From NCBI RefSeq assembly GCF_003346515.1, contig NZ_QQNA01000145.1, positions 30,870 through 94,869 of the forward strand: 64,000 nt of DNA, written 5' to 3'. Below, piece after piece: positions 1 through 7,725 of the stretch; the stretch's first letter is position 1; each line of letters starts with the position of its first letter. The DNA comes from Streptomyces corynorhini (GTDB lineage: Bacteria > Actinomycetota > Actinomycetes > Streptomycetales > Streptomycetaceae). The translations under genes were made by a program, and so were the position numbers. The notes beneath the pieces are model-generated. The model ran no database searches, was not told where the DNA came from, and saw only the letters and a program-made list of their open reading frames with translations.

Positions 1-2
1 GG

Positions 3-554
3 TTCTTCGTCGCCGCGCTCCCCGCCGGTCAGCGGACCAGGAACGCCTCGACGGAAGCCGACCGTACGGTGTGGATCGCGCCGGACGAGGCGATCGGGGC
101 GTACGAGAGGGGCGAGCTGCTGATGATGCCGCCGACCGTCTCGACGCTGCGTCAACTCCAGTCCTATGGCACGGCCGCCGAGGCGCTCGCGGGTGCCGAG
201 GGCCGCGATCTGACGCCTGTGCTGGCCAGGGCTCGGCTGGAGGAGGGCCGGCTGGTGCTCAGCTGGCCGGGACACGACGAGTTCACCAAAAGTCTCGACC
301 TCCCGGACGCCCCTGGTCCGCCACCCGGCCACGAACCACAGCACACGAGCGATCAGCCCGGCCGAGAACCCGGCCACGAACCCGGCCAATCCGAGCACGA
401 GAGCGCTCACCACCGGAACCCCCCAAGCCCGAGCGCGCCGTCGGCGAGCGCCCCGTACGGCAGTGACGCGCTCCGGACCGAGCCGCTCCGGACCGAGCAG
501 CACCCGACCGAGCAGCACCCGACCGAGCAGCACCCGACCGGAGGCCCCCGATGA
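3..554 (+). CDS. NUDIX-family hydrolase, 3' part only (probable)
   Basis: The frame is open from the left edge, so the 5' end lies outside the window. The visible part starts FFVAALPAGQ and holds a globular stretch of about 90 residues, then a Pro/Gly/His-rich tail probably disordered. No Nudix box is visible, because it would lie upstream. I infer the family from the residues around WIAPDEAIGAYERGEL and from the usual Streptomyces pairing of a NUDIX gene with the metallo-beta-lactamase gene that follows. The stop overlaps the next start (ATGA), so the two genes are translationally coupled. The tail ends in tandem 15-bp repeats read as TEQHP units. Confidence 0.55.
   Translation, partial: FFVAALPAGQRTRNASTEADRTVWIAPDEAIGAYERGELLMMPPTVSTLRQLQSYGTAAEALAGAEGRDLTPVLARARLEEGRLVLSWPGHDEFTKSLDLPDAPGPPPGHEPQHTSDQPGREPGHEPGQSEHESAHHRNPPSPSAPSASAPYGSDALRTEPLRTEQHPTEQHPTEQHPTGGPR
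476..535 (+). repeat. Four 15-bp tandem repeats inside the NUDIX gene tail
   Basis: Units begin at 476, 491, 506 and 521. The last three are identical (GACCGAGCAGCACCC) and the first diverges at its 3' half (GACCGAGCCGCTCCG). The period keeps frame and encodes T-E-Q-H-P units. A prefix resembling GACCGAGCCGCTC also recurs, on the other strand, in the 13-bp repeats at 49038-49115. Confidence 0.9.
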
Positions 555-1381
555 CCGACGCAGCCGCTCTCCCCGGCCAGCCGCGCGGAGGCGTGCTCTC
601 CGGCGCCGCCACCGCCCGCGCCGTCAACGTCCTCGCGCCGAACCCCTCCGCCATGACCTTGGACGGCACCAACACCTGGATCGTCTCGGAGCCGGACTCG
701 GAGCTTGCCGTCGTCATCGATCCGGGACCGCTCGACGACAACCACCTCAAGGCCGTCATCAGCACCGCCGAGGAGGCCGGCAAGAGGGTGGCGCTGACGC
801 TCCTCACCCATGGCCATCCGGACCACGCCGAGGGCGCGGCGCGCTTCGCGGCGCTGACGAACACCCCTGTACGCGCGCTGGATCCCGCGCTGCGCCTGGG
901 CGACGAGGGACTGGCGCCCGGCGATGTCATCACCACCGGCGGACTGGAGCTGCGGGTGGTCCCCGCGCCCGGCCACACCTCCGACTCGCTCTGCTTCCAT
1001 CTGCCCGCCGACCGCGCGGTGCTGACCGGCGACACCGTCCTCGGGCGTGGGACGACCCTGGTCGCGCACCCCGACGGGAGGCTCGGCGACTATCTCGACT
1101 CGCTCCGCAGACTGCGCTCCCTCACCGTCGACGACGGTGTCCGCACGGTCCTGCCGGGCCACGGCCCGGTCCTGGACGACGCCCAGGGCGCGGTCGAGTT
1201 CTACCTCGCCCACCGCGCCCACCGGCTGGCCCAGATCGAGACCGCCGTCGAGGACGGCTACCGCACGGCTCCCGAGGTGGTGGCGCACGTGTACGCGGAG
1301 GTGGACCGGTCGCTGTGGCCGGCCGCCGAACTCTCCGTGCGCGCCCAGCTCGACTACCTGCGCGAGCACGGACTCATCTGA
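551..1381 (+). CDS. Metallo-beta-lactamase-fold hydrolase
   Basis: This 276-aa cytoplasmic protein has the MBL-fold zinc motif THGHPDHAEG near residue 95, the second metal-ligand region APGHTSDSL, the bridging Asp in LTGDTVLGRG and the later LPGHGP histidine. It ends in a winged-helix-like region of the LACTB2/glyoxalase II-like family. Members hydrolyse thioesters, phosphodiesters or RNA, so the substrate cannot be named. The start overlaps the NUDIX stop by four bases (ATGA). Streptomyces keep this pair beside crp. Confidence 0.85.
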   Translation: MTDAAALPGQPRGGVLSGAATARAVNVLAPNPSAMTLDGTNTWIVSEPDSELAVVIDPGPLDDNHLKAVISTAEEAGKRVALTLLTHGHPDHAEGAARFAALTNTPVRALDPALRLGDEGLAPGDVITTGGLELRVVPAPGHTSDSLCFHLPADRAVLTGDTVLGRGTTLVAHPDGRLGDYLDSLRRLRSLTVDDGVRTVLPGHGPVLDDAQGAVEFYLAHRAHRLAQIETAVEDGYRTAPEVVAHVYAEVDRSLWPAAELSVRAQLDYLREHGLI

Positions 1382-1418
1382 CCCCTCGACCGGCGTCGGC
1401 ACCGCTCTCCGCGGCAGC

Positions 1419-1432
1419 ATCATGATCATGAT
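1419..1432. repeat. 14-bp perfect palindrome ATCATGATCATGAT
   Basis: This is a perfect AT-rich palindrome in otherwise very GC-rich DNA, 38 bp past the MBL stop codon. Its arms (ATCAT/ATGAT) match those of the palindrome upstream of hppA at 28228-28243. Confidence 0.8.
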
Positions 1433-1608
1433 TCCCCCTCCGTCGATCCTCCGTCACTTTGCGTAATGAAACGATAGCGGCGGGGTCTGACAACAGGCTC
1501 GGGGAGCCACGTAACCGCGACGGCGCGAAGGCATGACGGCACGACGGCACGAAGCCGCGAAAGCGGAGAGAACGGCAAAGTGGAGAAGACGGGAAAGCGG
1601 AGAGGACA

Positions 1609-1640
1609 GGAAGGCCCCCGCCGACCGGCGGGGGCCTTCC
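1609..1640. terminator. Hairpin terminator between MBL gene and crp
   Basis: Perfect 14-bp arms GGAAGGCCCCCGCC and GGCGGGGGCCTTCC flank a GACC loop. The two flanking genes converge on it, so it can serve both. No U-run follows on either strand, as is common in Streptomyces. Confidence 0.8.
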
Positions 1641-1721
1641 ACGAGTTCCGGGGGACCCGGCAGCGGCCATGGAGCCTTCGCGGCGAGGAGCGCGCGAAGA
1701 CGGCGCGGAGCGCCGTGCGGC

Positions 1722-2396
1722 TCAGCGCGAGCGCTTCGCCAGTCGCTCCACGTCGAGCAGGATCACCGCGCGCGCCTCCAGGCGCAGCCATCCGCGCTGG
1801 GCGAAGTCGGCGAGCGCCTTGTTGACCGTCTCGCGGGAAGCGCCGACCAGCTGCGCCAGCTCTTCCTGGGTCAGGTCGTGAACCACGTGGATGCCCTCCT
1901 CCGACTGCACGCCGAAGCGGCGCGACAGGTCGAGGAGCGCACGGGCCACCCGGCCGGGGACGTCGGAGAAGACCAGGTCGGACATCTGGTCGTTGGTCTT
2001 GCGCAGTCGCCGGGCGACGGCGCGCAACAGGGCCGTGGCCACTTCCGGGCGGGCGTTCAGCCAGGGCTGGAGGTCGCCGTGGCCCAGGCCGAGGAGCTTG
2101 ACCTCGGTCAGCGCGCTCGCGGTCGCGGTGCGCGGTCCGGGGTCGAAGAGCGACAGCTCCCCGATCAGCTCGCCGGGCCCGAGTACGGCGAGCATGTTCT
2201 CGCGGCCGTCGGGGGAGGTGCGATGCAGCTTCACCTTGCCCTCGGTGACCACGTAGAGGCGGTCGCCCGGGTCGCCCTCGTGGAAGAGCGCGTCTCCGCG
2301 CGCGAGCGTCGCTTCACTCATCGAGGCGCGCAGCTCTGCCGCCTGCTCGTCATCGAGCGCCGCGAAGAGCGGGGCACGCCGCAGAACGTCGTCCAC
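1722..2396 (-). CDS. crp: Crp/Fnr-family transcriptional regulator (Crp)
   Basis: This 224-aa protein, the usual Streptomyces Crp length, has an N-terminal cyclic-nucleotide-binding beta-roll (about residues 10-120, with [18 protein letters not shown] as the phosphate-binding cassette). A C-terminal winged helix-turn-helix around [20 protein letters not shown] follows. Streptomyces Crp binds cAMP and controls germination, development and antibiotic production. I chose the GTG start because AAGGAGAG lies just upstream (2402-2409); an upstream extension lacks a ribosome site. A Crp-type operator sits about 155 bp upstream, suggesting self-control and control of divergent nth. Confidence 0.93.
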   Translation of the reverse strand: MDDVLRRAPLFAALDDEQAAELRASMSEATLARGDALFHEGDPGDRLYVVTEGKVKLHRTSPDGRENMLAVLGPGELIGELSLFDPGPRTATASALTEVKLLGLGHGDLQPWLNARPEVATALLRAVARRLRKTNDQMSDLVFSDVPGRVARALLDLSRRFGVQSEEGIHVVHDLTQEELAQLVGASRETVNKALADFAQRGWLRLEARAVILLDVERLAKRSR

Positions 2397-2711
2397 GTGT
2401 TCTCTCCTTGTCGACCTGCTCAGGGGACCGGGGGTCCCCACCTGCTCAGGAACCGTGGTCCCCATGATGCCGTACGTGCCGCTTCTTCTCGGGTGGCTTG
2501 GCATCGCCGGGCTTCTTCGCCTGCTGCCGGATTCCGGTTCTTCGAAACCGTGCGATCAGTCACAAGTTTGACGTACGGACGTGCCCATCCGTGCCGCGGG
2601 GGCCGATTCGGGTGGCGATCCGCCATGGCCGGGGCGGATGTCAGTGCTGGGCTCTACGCTGGCCGGGTGTTCAACTCGCCGGTGACAGCGCAGGCCAAGG
2701 GGGCTGGGAAA
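2397..2711. other. Divergent crp-nth control region
   Basis: This 315-bp region contains the promoters of both genes and a Crp-type site at 2550-2563. The middle (about 2530-2580) is more AT-rich than its flanks. No small gene is convincing. Confidence 0.6.
2550..2563 (+). promoter_or_regulatory. Candidate Crp operator GTGCGATCAGTCAC
   Basis: The site fits the pattern GTG-N6-G-N-CAC that I recall as the Streptomyces Crp consensus. It lies between crp and nth, about 155 bp before the crp start. Confidence 0.5.
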
Positions 2712-3554
2712 GTGTCCGTGGAGCGTAATTCCGCTGTGGGCGAACAGCCCTCTGCGAAAACGAAAAAAGCCGCAAAAGGGTCGAATGGTAAGCCGGAGTC
2801 CCGGCTGGCGATGGTGCGCCGGGCCCGCCGGATAAACCGCGAGCTGGCGGAGGTCTACCCGTACGCCCATCCCGAGCTGGATTTCCGGAATCCGTTCGAG
2901 CTGCTGGTGGCCACGGTCCTGTCCGCCCAGACCACCGACCTGCGGGTCAACCAGACCACTCCGGCGCTCTTCGCGAGGTATCCGACGCCCGAGGACATGG
3001 CGGCGGCCGTGCCGGAGGAGCTGGAGGAGATCATCCGTCCGACGGGCTTCTTCCGGGCCAAGACGAAGTCCCTCATCGGCCTGTCCAGCGCCCTGTGCGA
3101 CCGGTTCGACGGCGAGGTTCCGGGCAGGCTGGCCGATCTGGTCACGCTGCCCGGAGTCGGCCGTAAGACCGCCAACGTGGTCCTGGGCAACGCCTTCGGC
3201 GTCCCGGGGCTGACGGTCGACACCCACTTCGGCCGGCTCGTCCGCCGCTGGAAGTGGACCGAGCAGGAGGATCCGGAGAAGGTCGAGGCCGAGATCGCGG
3301 AGATCTTCCCCAAGAGCGAGTGGACGATGCTCTCGCACCGGGTGATCTTCCACGGCCGCCGGGTCTGCCACTCCCGCAAGCCGGCCTGCGGCGCCTGCCC
3401 GATCGCGCACCTGTGCCCTTCCTACGGAGAGGGCGAGACCGACCCCGAGAAGGCGCGCGCACTCCTCAAGTACGAGATGGGCGGCTACCCGGGCCAGCGG
3501 CTGAATCCGCCGGCCGGCTATCCGGGCAAGCCGGCCCCGGCCCGTGTTGAGTAG
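2712..3554 (+). CDS. nth: Endonuclease III (base-excision DNA glycosylase/AP lyase)
   Basis: This 280-aa enzyme removes oxidised pyrimidines and cleaves the abasic site. It shows the helix-hairpin-helix [12 protein letters not shown] with the catalytic Lys, the catalytic Asp in VDTHFGR, and the four-cysteine [4Fe-4S] loop C-x6-C-x2-C-x5-C ([17 protein letters not shown]). The N-terminal 40 residues are Lys/Ser-rich and precede the conserved core starting [14 protein letters not shown] chose GTG at 2712 because AAGGGGG lies 8 bp upstream; GTG at 2667 is an alternative. It is divergent from crp. Confidence 0.93.
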   Translation: MSVERNSAVGEQPSAKTKKAAKGSNGKPESRLAMVRRARRINRELAEVYPYAHPELDFRNPFELLVATVLSAQTTDLRVNQTTPALFARYPTPEDMAAAVPEELEEIIRPTGFFRAKTKSLIGLSSALCDRFDGEVPGRLADLVTLPGVGRKTANVVLGNAFGVPGLTVDTHFGRLVRRWKWTEQEDPEKVEAEIAEIFPKSEWTMLSHRVIFHGRRVCHSRKPACGACPIAHLCPSYGEGETDPEKARALLKYEMGGYPGQRLNPPAGYPGKPAPARVE

Positions 3555-3666
3555 CCGGGGCGGCCGGGCCGTATGAGGGGCGAGCGGCGGACCGCACGAA
3601 CGAGTGGAGCAGGACCCGGGCGGAACGATCCGGCCGACGGAAGGCGTTGGTACGACGGGGGTGCCC

Positions 3667-4380
3667 ATGACGCACGCTAATGAGACCTTCGGCGGTCCCG
3701 TGACCGGCACGACCGGGATCGCCGTCACCGCCGACGGGCTGCCCGACTGGCTCGCGCCCGTAGAGGACACCGTGCGCACGGTCGCGCCCGAGCAGATCAG
3801 CCGCTTTCTGCCGCCCGAGGGCGGTGGCGGGCGGCAGTCCGCCGTGCTCATCCTCTTCGGCGAGGGCCCCAAGGGACCCGAGCTGCTGCTCATGGAGCGC
3901 GCGGGCAATCTGCGCTCGCACCCCGGACAGCCCGCCTTCCCGGGCGGTGCCCTCGATCCGGAGGACGGCGATCCGGCGACGACGGGCCCGCTGCGCGCCG
4001 CGCTGCGGGAGGCCCAGGAGGAGACGGGACTCGATCCGGCGGGCGTCCAGATCTTCGGCGTGCTGCCCCGGCTCTACATCCCGGTGAGCGGTTTCGTCGT
4101 GACGCCCGTCCTCGGCTGGTGGCGCCACCGCACGCCGGTCGATGCCGTGGACCCCGCCGAGACCGCCCGGGTCTTCACCGTTCCCGTGGCCGACCTCACG
4201 GATCCCGCCAATCGCGCGACAGCGGTCCACCCCAGCGGCCACCGGGGCCCGGCCTTCCTGGTCGAGTCCGCGCTCGTCTGGGGCTTCACCGCCGGGGTGA
4301 TCGACCGGATCCTGCACTTCGCGGGCTGGGAGCGGCGCTGGGACCGCTCCCGGCACGTGCCGCTCGACTGGCGCGCATGA
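3667..4380 (+). CDS. NUDIX hydrolase, CoA pyrophosphatase type
   Basis: This 237-aa protein carries the UPF0035 signature expected of CoA pyrophosphatases (an LLxxRxxxLRSHPGQ-type motif before FPGG, here in LRSHPGQPAFPGG), then a Nudix box ending REAQEETGL. Such enzymes cleave CoA or acyl-CoA to 3',5'-ADP and phosphopantetheine. I prefer ATG at 3667 (five G's at 3656-3660); in-frame GTG codons at 3604 and 3661 are alternatives. It follows nth by 112 bp and precedes the MarP-type protease. Confidence 0.88.
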   Translation: MTHANETFGGPVTGTTGIAVTADGLPDWLAPVEDTVRTVAPEQISRFLPPEGGGGRQSAVLILFGEGPKGPELLLMERAGNLRSHPGQPAFPGGALDPEDGDPATTGPLRAALREAQEETGLDPAGVQIFGVLPRLYIPVSGFVVTPVLGWWRHRTPVDAVDPAETARVFTVPVADLTDPANRATAVHPSGHRGPAFLVESALVWGFTAGVIDRILHFAGWERRWDRSRHVPLDWRA

Positions 4381-4499
4381 CAGGCTGACCCACGTACGTG
4401 CTGTACCCAGGGCGGCCCCCGCCCATGGCGGCCCCCTGACGGCTGTGACCCAGCCGGCGGGACCGGAGACCCATCTGCGAGCGAGCGAGGCTATCGACG

Positions 4500-5699
4500 G
4501 TGAATGTGCTGGACATCCTGCTGCTGCTCGCCGCCGTCTGGTTCGCCATCGTCGGCTACCGCCAGGGTTTCGTCGTCGGCATCCTCTCGGTGATCGGTTT
4601 CCTCGGCGGCGGTCTCGTCGCCGTCTATCTCCTGCCGATGGTCTGGGCCAGGCTCACCTCGGATGCCGAGGTCTCCACCACGGCGGCGATCGTCGCGGTC
4701 GTCATAGTGATCGTCTGCGCCTCCGTGGGGCAGGCGTTCACCACCCACCTCGGCAACAAGCTCCGCCGCTACATCACCTGGCAGCCCGCCCGCGCCCTCG
4801 ACGCGAGCGGCGGTGCGCTGGTCAATGTCCTGGCCATGCTGCTGGTCGCCTGGCTGATCGGCTCCGCTCTGGCCGGCACCTCGCTGCCGACGCTCGGCAA
4901 GGAGGTCCGCAGCTCCAAGGTGCTGTCCGGGGTCTCCCATGTGATGCCCTCCCAGGCGTCCACCTGGTTCACGGACTTCTCGTCCGTCCTCGCGAGGAAC
5001 GGCTTCCCACAGGTCTTCAGCCCGTTCGACAACGAGCAGATCCTTGAGGTCAGCCCGCCCGACCCGGCGCTCGCCGGCAGCGCCGTCGCGGCCCGCGCCA
5101 AGAGTTCCATCGTCAAGGTCGTCGGTACGGCGCCGAGCTGCGGCAAGGTCCTCGAAGGCTCCGGATTCGTCTTCGCCGACCGCCGGGTGATGACCAACGC
5201 GCACGTGGTCGGGGGAGTCGAGGAGCCCACGGTCCAGATAGGCGGTGAGGGCCGGCTGTACGACGCCAAGGTCGTCCTCTACGACTGGGAGCGCGACATC
5301 GCCGTACTGGACGTGCCGAACCTTCCGGCGAAGCCCCTCCAGTTCTCCGACCAGGAGGCCAAGAACGACGACGGCGCGATCGTCGCCGGCTTCCCGGAGA
5401 ACGGCGCGTACGACGTACGCTCCGCACGCGTACGCGGCCGTATCGACGCCAATGGCCCCGACATCTACCGCCGCGGCGAGGTCCGACGCGGCGTCTACTC
5501 GCTCTACGCGACCGTACGCCAGGGCAATTCTGGCGGCCCGCTCCTCACCCCCGAGGGCAAGGTGTACGGAGTGATCTTCGCCCGGTCGCTCGACGACCGG
5601 CACACCGGCTACGCGCTGACGGTCGATGAGATCCGCGAGGACATCACCACGGGCCGCACCGCGAACCAGCAGGTCGACACGCAGGGGTGTGCGCTGTAA
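4500..5699 (+). CDS. MarP-type membrane serine protease (CvpA-trypsin fusion)
   Basis: This 399-aa protein has four predicted membrane helices in an N-terminal CvpA/colicin-V-like domain (about residues 3-125) and an extracytoplasmic chymotrypsin-like protease (about 190-390). The triad is visible: His235 in TNAHVVGG, Asp266 in ERDIAVLD and Ser344 in GNSGGPL. Cys214 and Cys397 bracket the protease and correspond to the disulfide known in mycobacterial MarP, which supports acid and oxidative stress survival. The GTG start reads VNVLDILLLL. In Streptomyces this gene often follows the CoA pyrophosphatase, as here. Confidence 0.92.
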   Translation: MNVLDILLLLAAVWFAIVGYRQGFVVGILSVIGFLGGGLVAVYLLPMVWARLTSDAEVSTTAAIVAVVIVIVCASVGQAFTTHLGNKLRRYITWQPARALDASGGALVNVLAMLLVAWLIGSALAGTSLPTLGKEVRSSKVLSGVSHVMPSQASTWFTDFSSVLARNGFPQVFSPFDNEQILEVSPPDPALAGSAVAARAKSSIVKVVGTAPSCGKVLEGSGFVFADRRVMTNAHVVGGVEEPTVQIGGEGRLYDAKVVLYDWERDIAVLDVPNLPAKPLQFSDQEAKNDDGAIVAGFPENGAYDVRSARVRGRIDANGPDIYRRGEVRRGVYSLYATVRQGNSGGPLLTPEGKVYGVIFARSLDDRHTGYALTVDEIREDITTGRTANQQVDTQGCAL

Positions 5700-6091
5700 C
5701 CGACGGGGAGCGGGAGAGGAAGCCCCGTGGAGGCGACGGACCCGGCATGATCCAAACGAGAGGCCCTAGCCGCGCTGATGGCGCAGCCGGGCCGAGACCC
5801 AGCGGGCTCTGCGGCGCAGGATGCGGGAAATGCCGAGCCGGGGATCATGGCCCTGATCTTCGGGGCCGCCCCTTCTGCGGGTGATCGGCCCAGCGGCCGA
5901 GCGGCGGTTGCGTGCTGCGTCACCGTAGTCGTGCGTCCAGCCCATACCCCGACTTTTGCCCGTGGCCCATGGTCGGTAATCGCGGCCGGGACGGCCAATT
6001 GGCCTATGCGTCAGGCAATTGGCTGTTCGTAGGACAAGCGTTCAAAGGGTGATGTTCATAGCTGCCGGTGCGTCGCTGTCAGCCGTTCGTG
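5700..6091. other. Convergent intergenic region with spaced CAATTG palindromes
   Basis: This 392-bp gap separates the 3' ends of marP and the hydrolase gene, so no promoter is required. It nonetheless holds two palindromic CAATTG cores at 5996-6001 and 6016-6021, exactly 20 bp apart; the first lies within GCCAATTGGC (5994-6003). No stable coding frame or clear RNA gene is seen. Confidence 0.6.
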
Positions 6092-7102
6092 TCAGCGGTC
6101 GGGCTCCGGATCCTGGAGCCAGTTGATGAGTTCGGAGGAGAACGCCGCGGGGTCCTCCTCGTGCGGGAAGTGCCCGAGCCCGTCGAACAGCCGCCACCGG
6201 TAGGGCGCTTCGACGTACTCGGCCGACCCCGCCGTGCTGCGGGTCCGCATCGCCGGGTCGAGCGATCCGTGCAGCTGCAGCGTCGGTACCCGCACCGGGC
6301 GCTTCATACGCCGGTTGAACTGGATGCCGTCGGGGCGGGCCATCGACCGCACCATCCAGCGGTACGGCTCGATCGAGCAGTGCGCCGTCGAAGGGACGGT
6401 CATCGCACGCCGGTAGACCTCGATCGCCTTCTCGTCGGGAAGCGTCGGTCCCGACCAGTCGCGGATCAGCCGCCCCACCATCGCCGCGTTGTCCGCGAGG
6501 AGCTGACGCTCCGGCACCCACGGCCGCTGAAAGCCCCAGATGTACGACCCGGCGCGGCTCTGCGAGAAGTCGGAGAGCATCGCGGAACGCCAGCGGCGCG
6601 GGTGCGGCATCGAGGAGACCGCGAGCCTGCGCACGAGCTTGGGCCGCATCACCGCCGCCGTCCACGCGAGGTATCCGCCCAGGTCATGACCGACGAGCGC
6701 GGCGTCCGGCTCGCCCAGGGAGCGCACCACGCCGGTGATGTCGAGGGCGAGGTTGGCCGGGTCGTAGCCCCGGGGCGTACGGTCGCTGCCGCCCACGCCG
6801 CGCAGATCCATCGCCACCGCGCGGTAACCGGCTTCCGCCAGCGCCGGCAGCTGGTGGCGCCAGGTCCACCAGAACTGCGGGAAGCCGTGCAGCAACAGCA
6901 CCAGCGGCCCTTCGCCCATCTCGGCGATGTGGAAGCGCGCGCCGTTGGCGGCCACGTCGCGGTGGGTCCAGGGGCCGTCGAGGCGTACGGCGGAGGCCGG
7001 CGTCACCCCTGGAGTCGCTCGGGCAGAGCGGCCGGCGGACGGTACTGCGGCGCCGGGGGAGGGGCCAGGGGTGCCGACGGGATCGGAATCAGGGGCGGTC
7101 AT
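6092..7102 (-). CDS. Alpha/beta-hydrolase, epoxide-hydrolase-like
   Basis: This 336-aa protein has the oxyanion motif HGFPQFWWTW, a nucleophile elbow GHDLGG with Asp in place of Ser, the acid region LHGSLDPAM and the general-base His in GLGHFPHEE. Aspartate as nucleophile points to epoxide hydrolase or haloalkane dehalogenase chemistry; the cap domain and HGFP motif favour epoxide hydrolase. A 45-residue Pro/Ala-rich N-terminus precedes the fold. Its start overlaps the holin-like stop (ATGA), so the pair is coupled. Confidence 0.88.
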   Translation of the reverse strand: MTAPDSDPVGTPGPSPGAAVPSAGRSARATPGVTPASAVRLDGPWTHRDVAANGARFHIAEMGEGPLVLLLHGFPQFWWTWRHQLPALAEAGYRAVAMDLRGVGGSDRTPRGYDPANLALDITGVVRSLGEPDAALVGHDLGGYLAWTAAVMRPKLVRRLAVSSMPHPRRWRSAMLSDFSQSRAGSYIWGFQRPWVPERQLLADNAAMVGRLIRDWSGPTLPDEKAIEVYRRAMTVPSTAHCSIEPYRWMVRSMARPDGIQFNRRMKRPVRVPTLQLHGSLDPAMRTRSTAGSAEYVEAPYRWRLFDGLGHFPHEEDPAAFSSELINWLQDPEPDR

Positions 7103-7593
7103 GCAGTCGAGCGTGCCACAGACTTCATGGTTTCCCCGGTCTCGCGCGGGTGGGGCTTCGCGTTCTGGAGCACGGCCGCCGACTCCTTGGCCGAGGCGAT
7201 GGACCGCTCCGGGGGCTTGATCTTCTTGAACTTCATGACGGCGAGCAGGCCGAGCAACAGGCCCAGCAGCACGAACGCCCCGCCCACGATCAGGAACGAC
7301 CAGGCGAGACCGAGACCCAGATTGTGGATCCCGTAGGCGGCCGCGAAGCTGAACACCGGCAGCGAGAACAGGATGAACACCCCCGCGACGATGCCGGCGG
7401 CGCTGCCCATGACGCCGCGCTTGACGTCCTGCCGGACCTCCGCCTTCACCAGGGCGATCTCGTCGTGCACCAGCGCGGACATCTCGGTGGTCGCCGACGC
7501 GACCAACTGGCCGATGCTCCGGTCGGCGTTGCCCGCTTCGACAATGGTGCCGGTCCGGACGGCGTCGGCGGTCTGCGTGCCGGTGTCGCTCAT
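7099..7593 (-). CDS. Phage-holin-family (DUF1469-type) membrane protein
   Basis: This 164-aa protein begins with a cytoplasmic amphipathic region around LVASATTEMSALVHDEIALVKAE and has two adjacent hydrophobic helices (about residues 60-85 and 93-115). A basic tail with KFKKIKPPER follows. This matches the actinobacterial holin-superfamily-III (YqjE/DUF1469) proteins, whose name comes from sequence resemblance; no phage is present and the role is unknown. Translation is coupled to the hydrolase downstream. Confidence 0.8.
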   Translation of the reverse strand: MSDTGTQTADAVRTGTIVEAGNADRSIGQLVASATTEMSALVHDEIALVKAEVRQDVKRGVMGSAAGIVAGVFILFSLPVFSFAAAYGIHNLGLGLAWSFLIVGGAFVLLGLLLGLLAVMKFKKIKPPERSIASAKESAAVLQNAKPHPRETGETMKSVARSTA

Positions 7594-7725
7594 CGGTGAC
7601 TCCCTCTTCCTTCTCGCTCTTGTGGCCGGTGGACCGCGCGACGAGGCTTCGTGCCACGCCCGCGTGCGACGACTCCGTGCCGCGGACGTGCTGCCGCGCC
7701 CGCGCGTGACGGACTCGTTGTCCGA

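Larger units (their letters stand above)
1382..1721. other. Convergent intergenic region: palindrome, purine-rich tract, terminator
   Basis: This 340-bp gap lies between the MBL gene and the 3' end of crp. It holds a 14-bp perfect palindrome at 1419-1432, a purine-rich tract at about 1557-1612 in which GAAAGCGGAGAG occurs twice, and a 14-bp-stem hairpin at 1609-1640. No convincing gene is seen. Confidence 0.7.

Noticed and set aside
1533..2711. N-terminal extension of nth through the crp region
   Set aside because: The extension is antisense to crp and has no homologous features; the endonuclease core starts far downstream.
5687..5884. Small frame after marP (65 aa)
   Set aside because: It begins inside the marP end, has Gly/Arg-rich random composition and no ribosome site.
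7099..7593. Prophage remnant suggested by the holin-family name
   Set aside because: No other phage gene is near, and this holin-like family is a common chromosomal membrane protein in actinobacteria.
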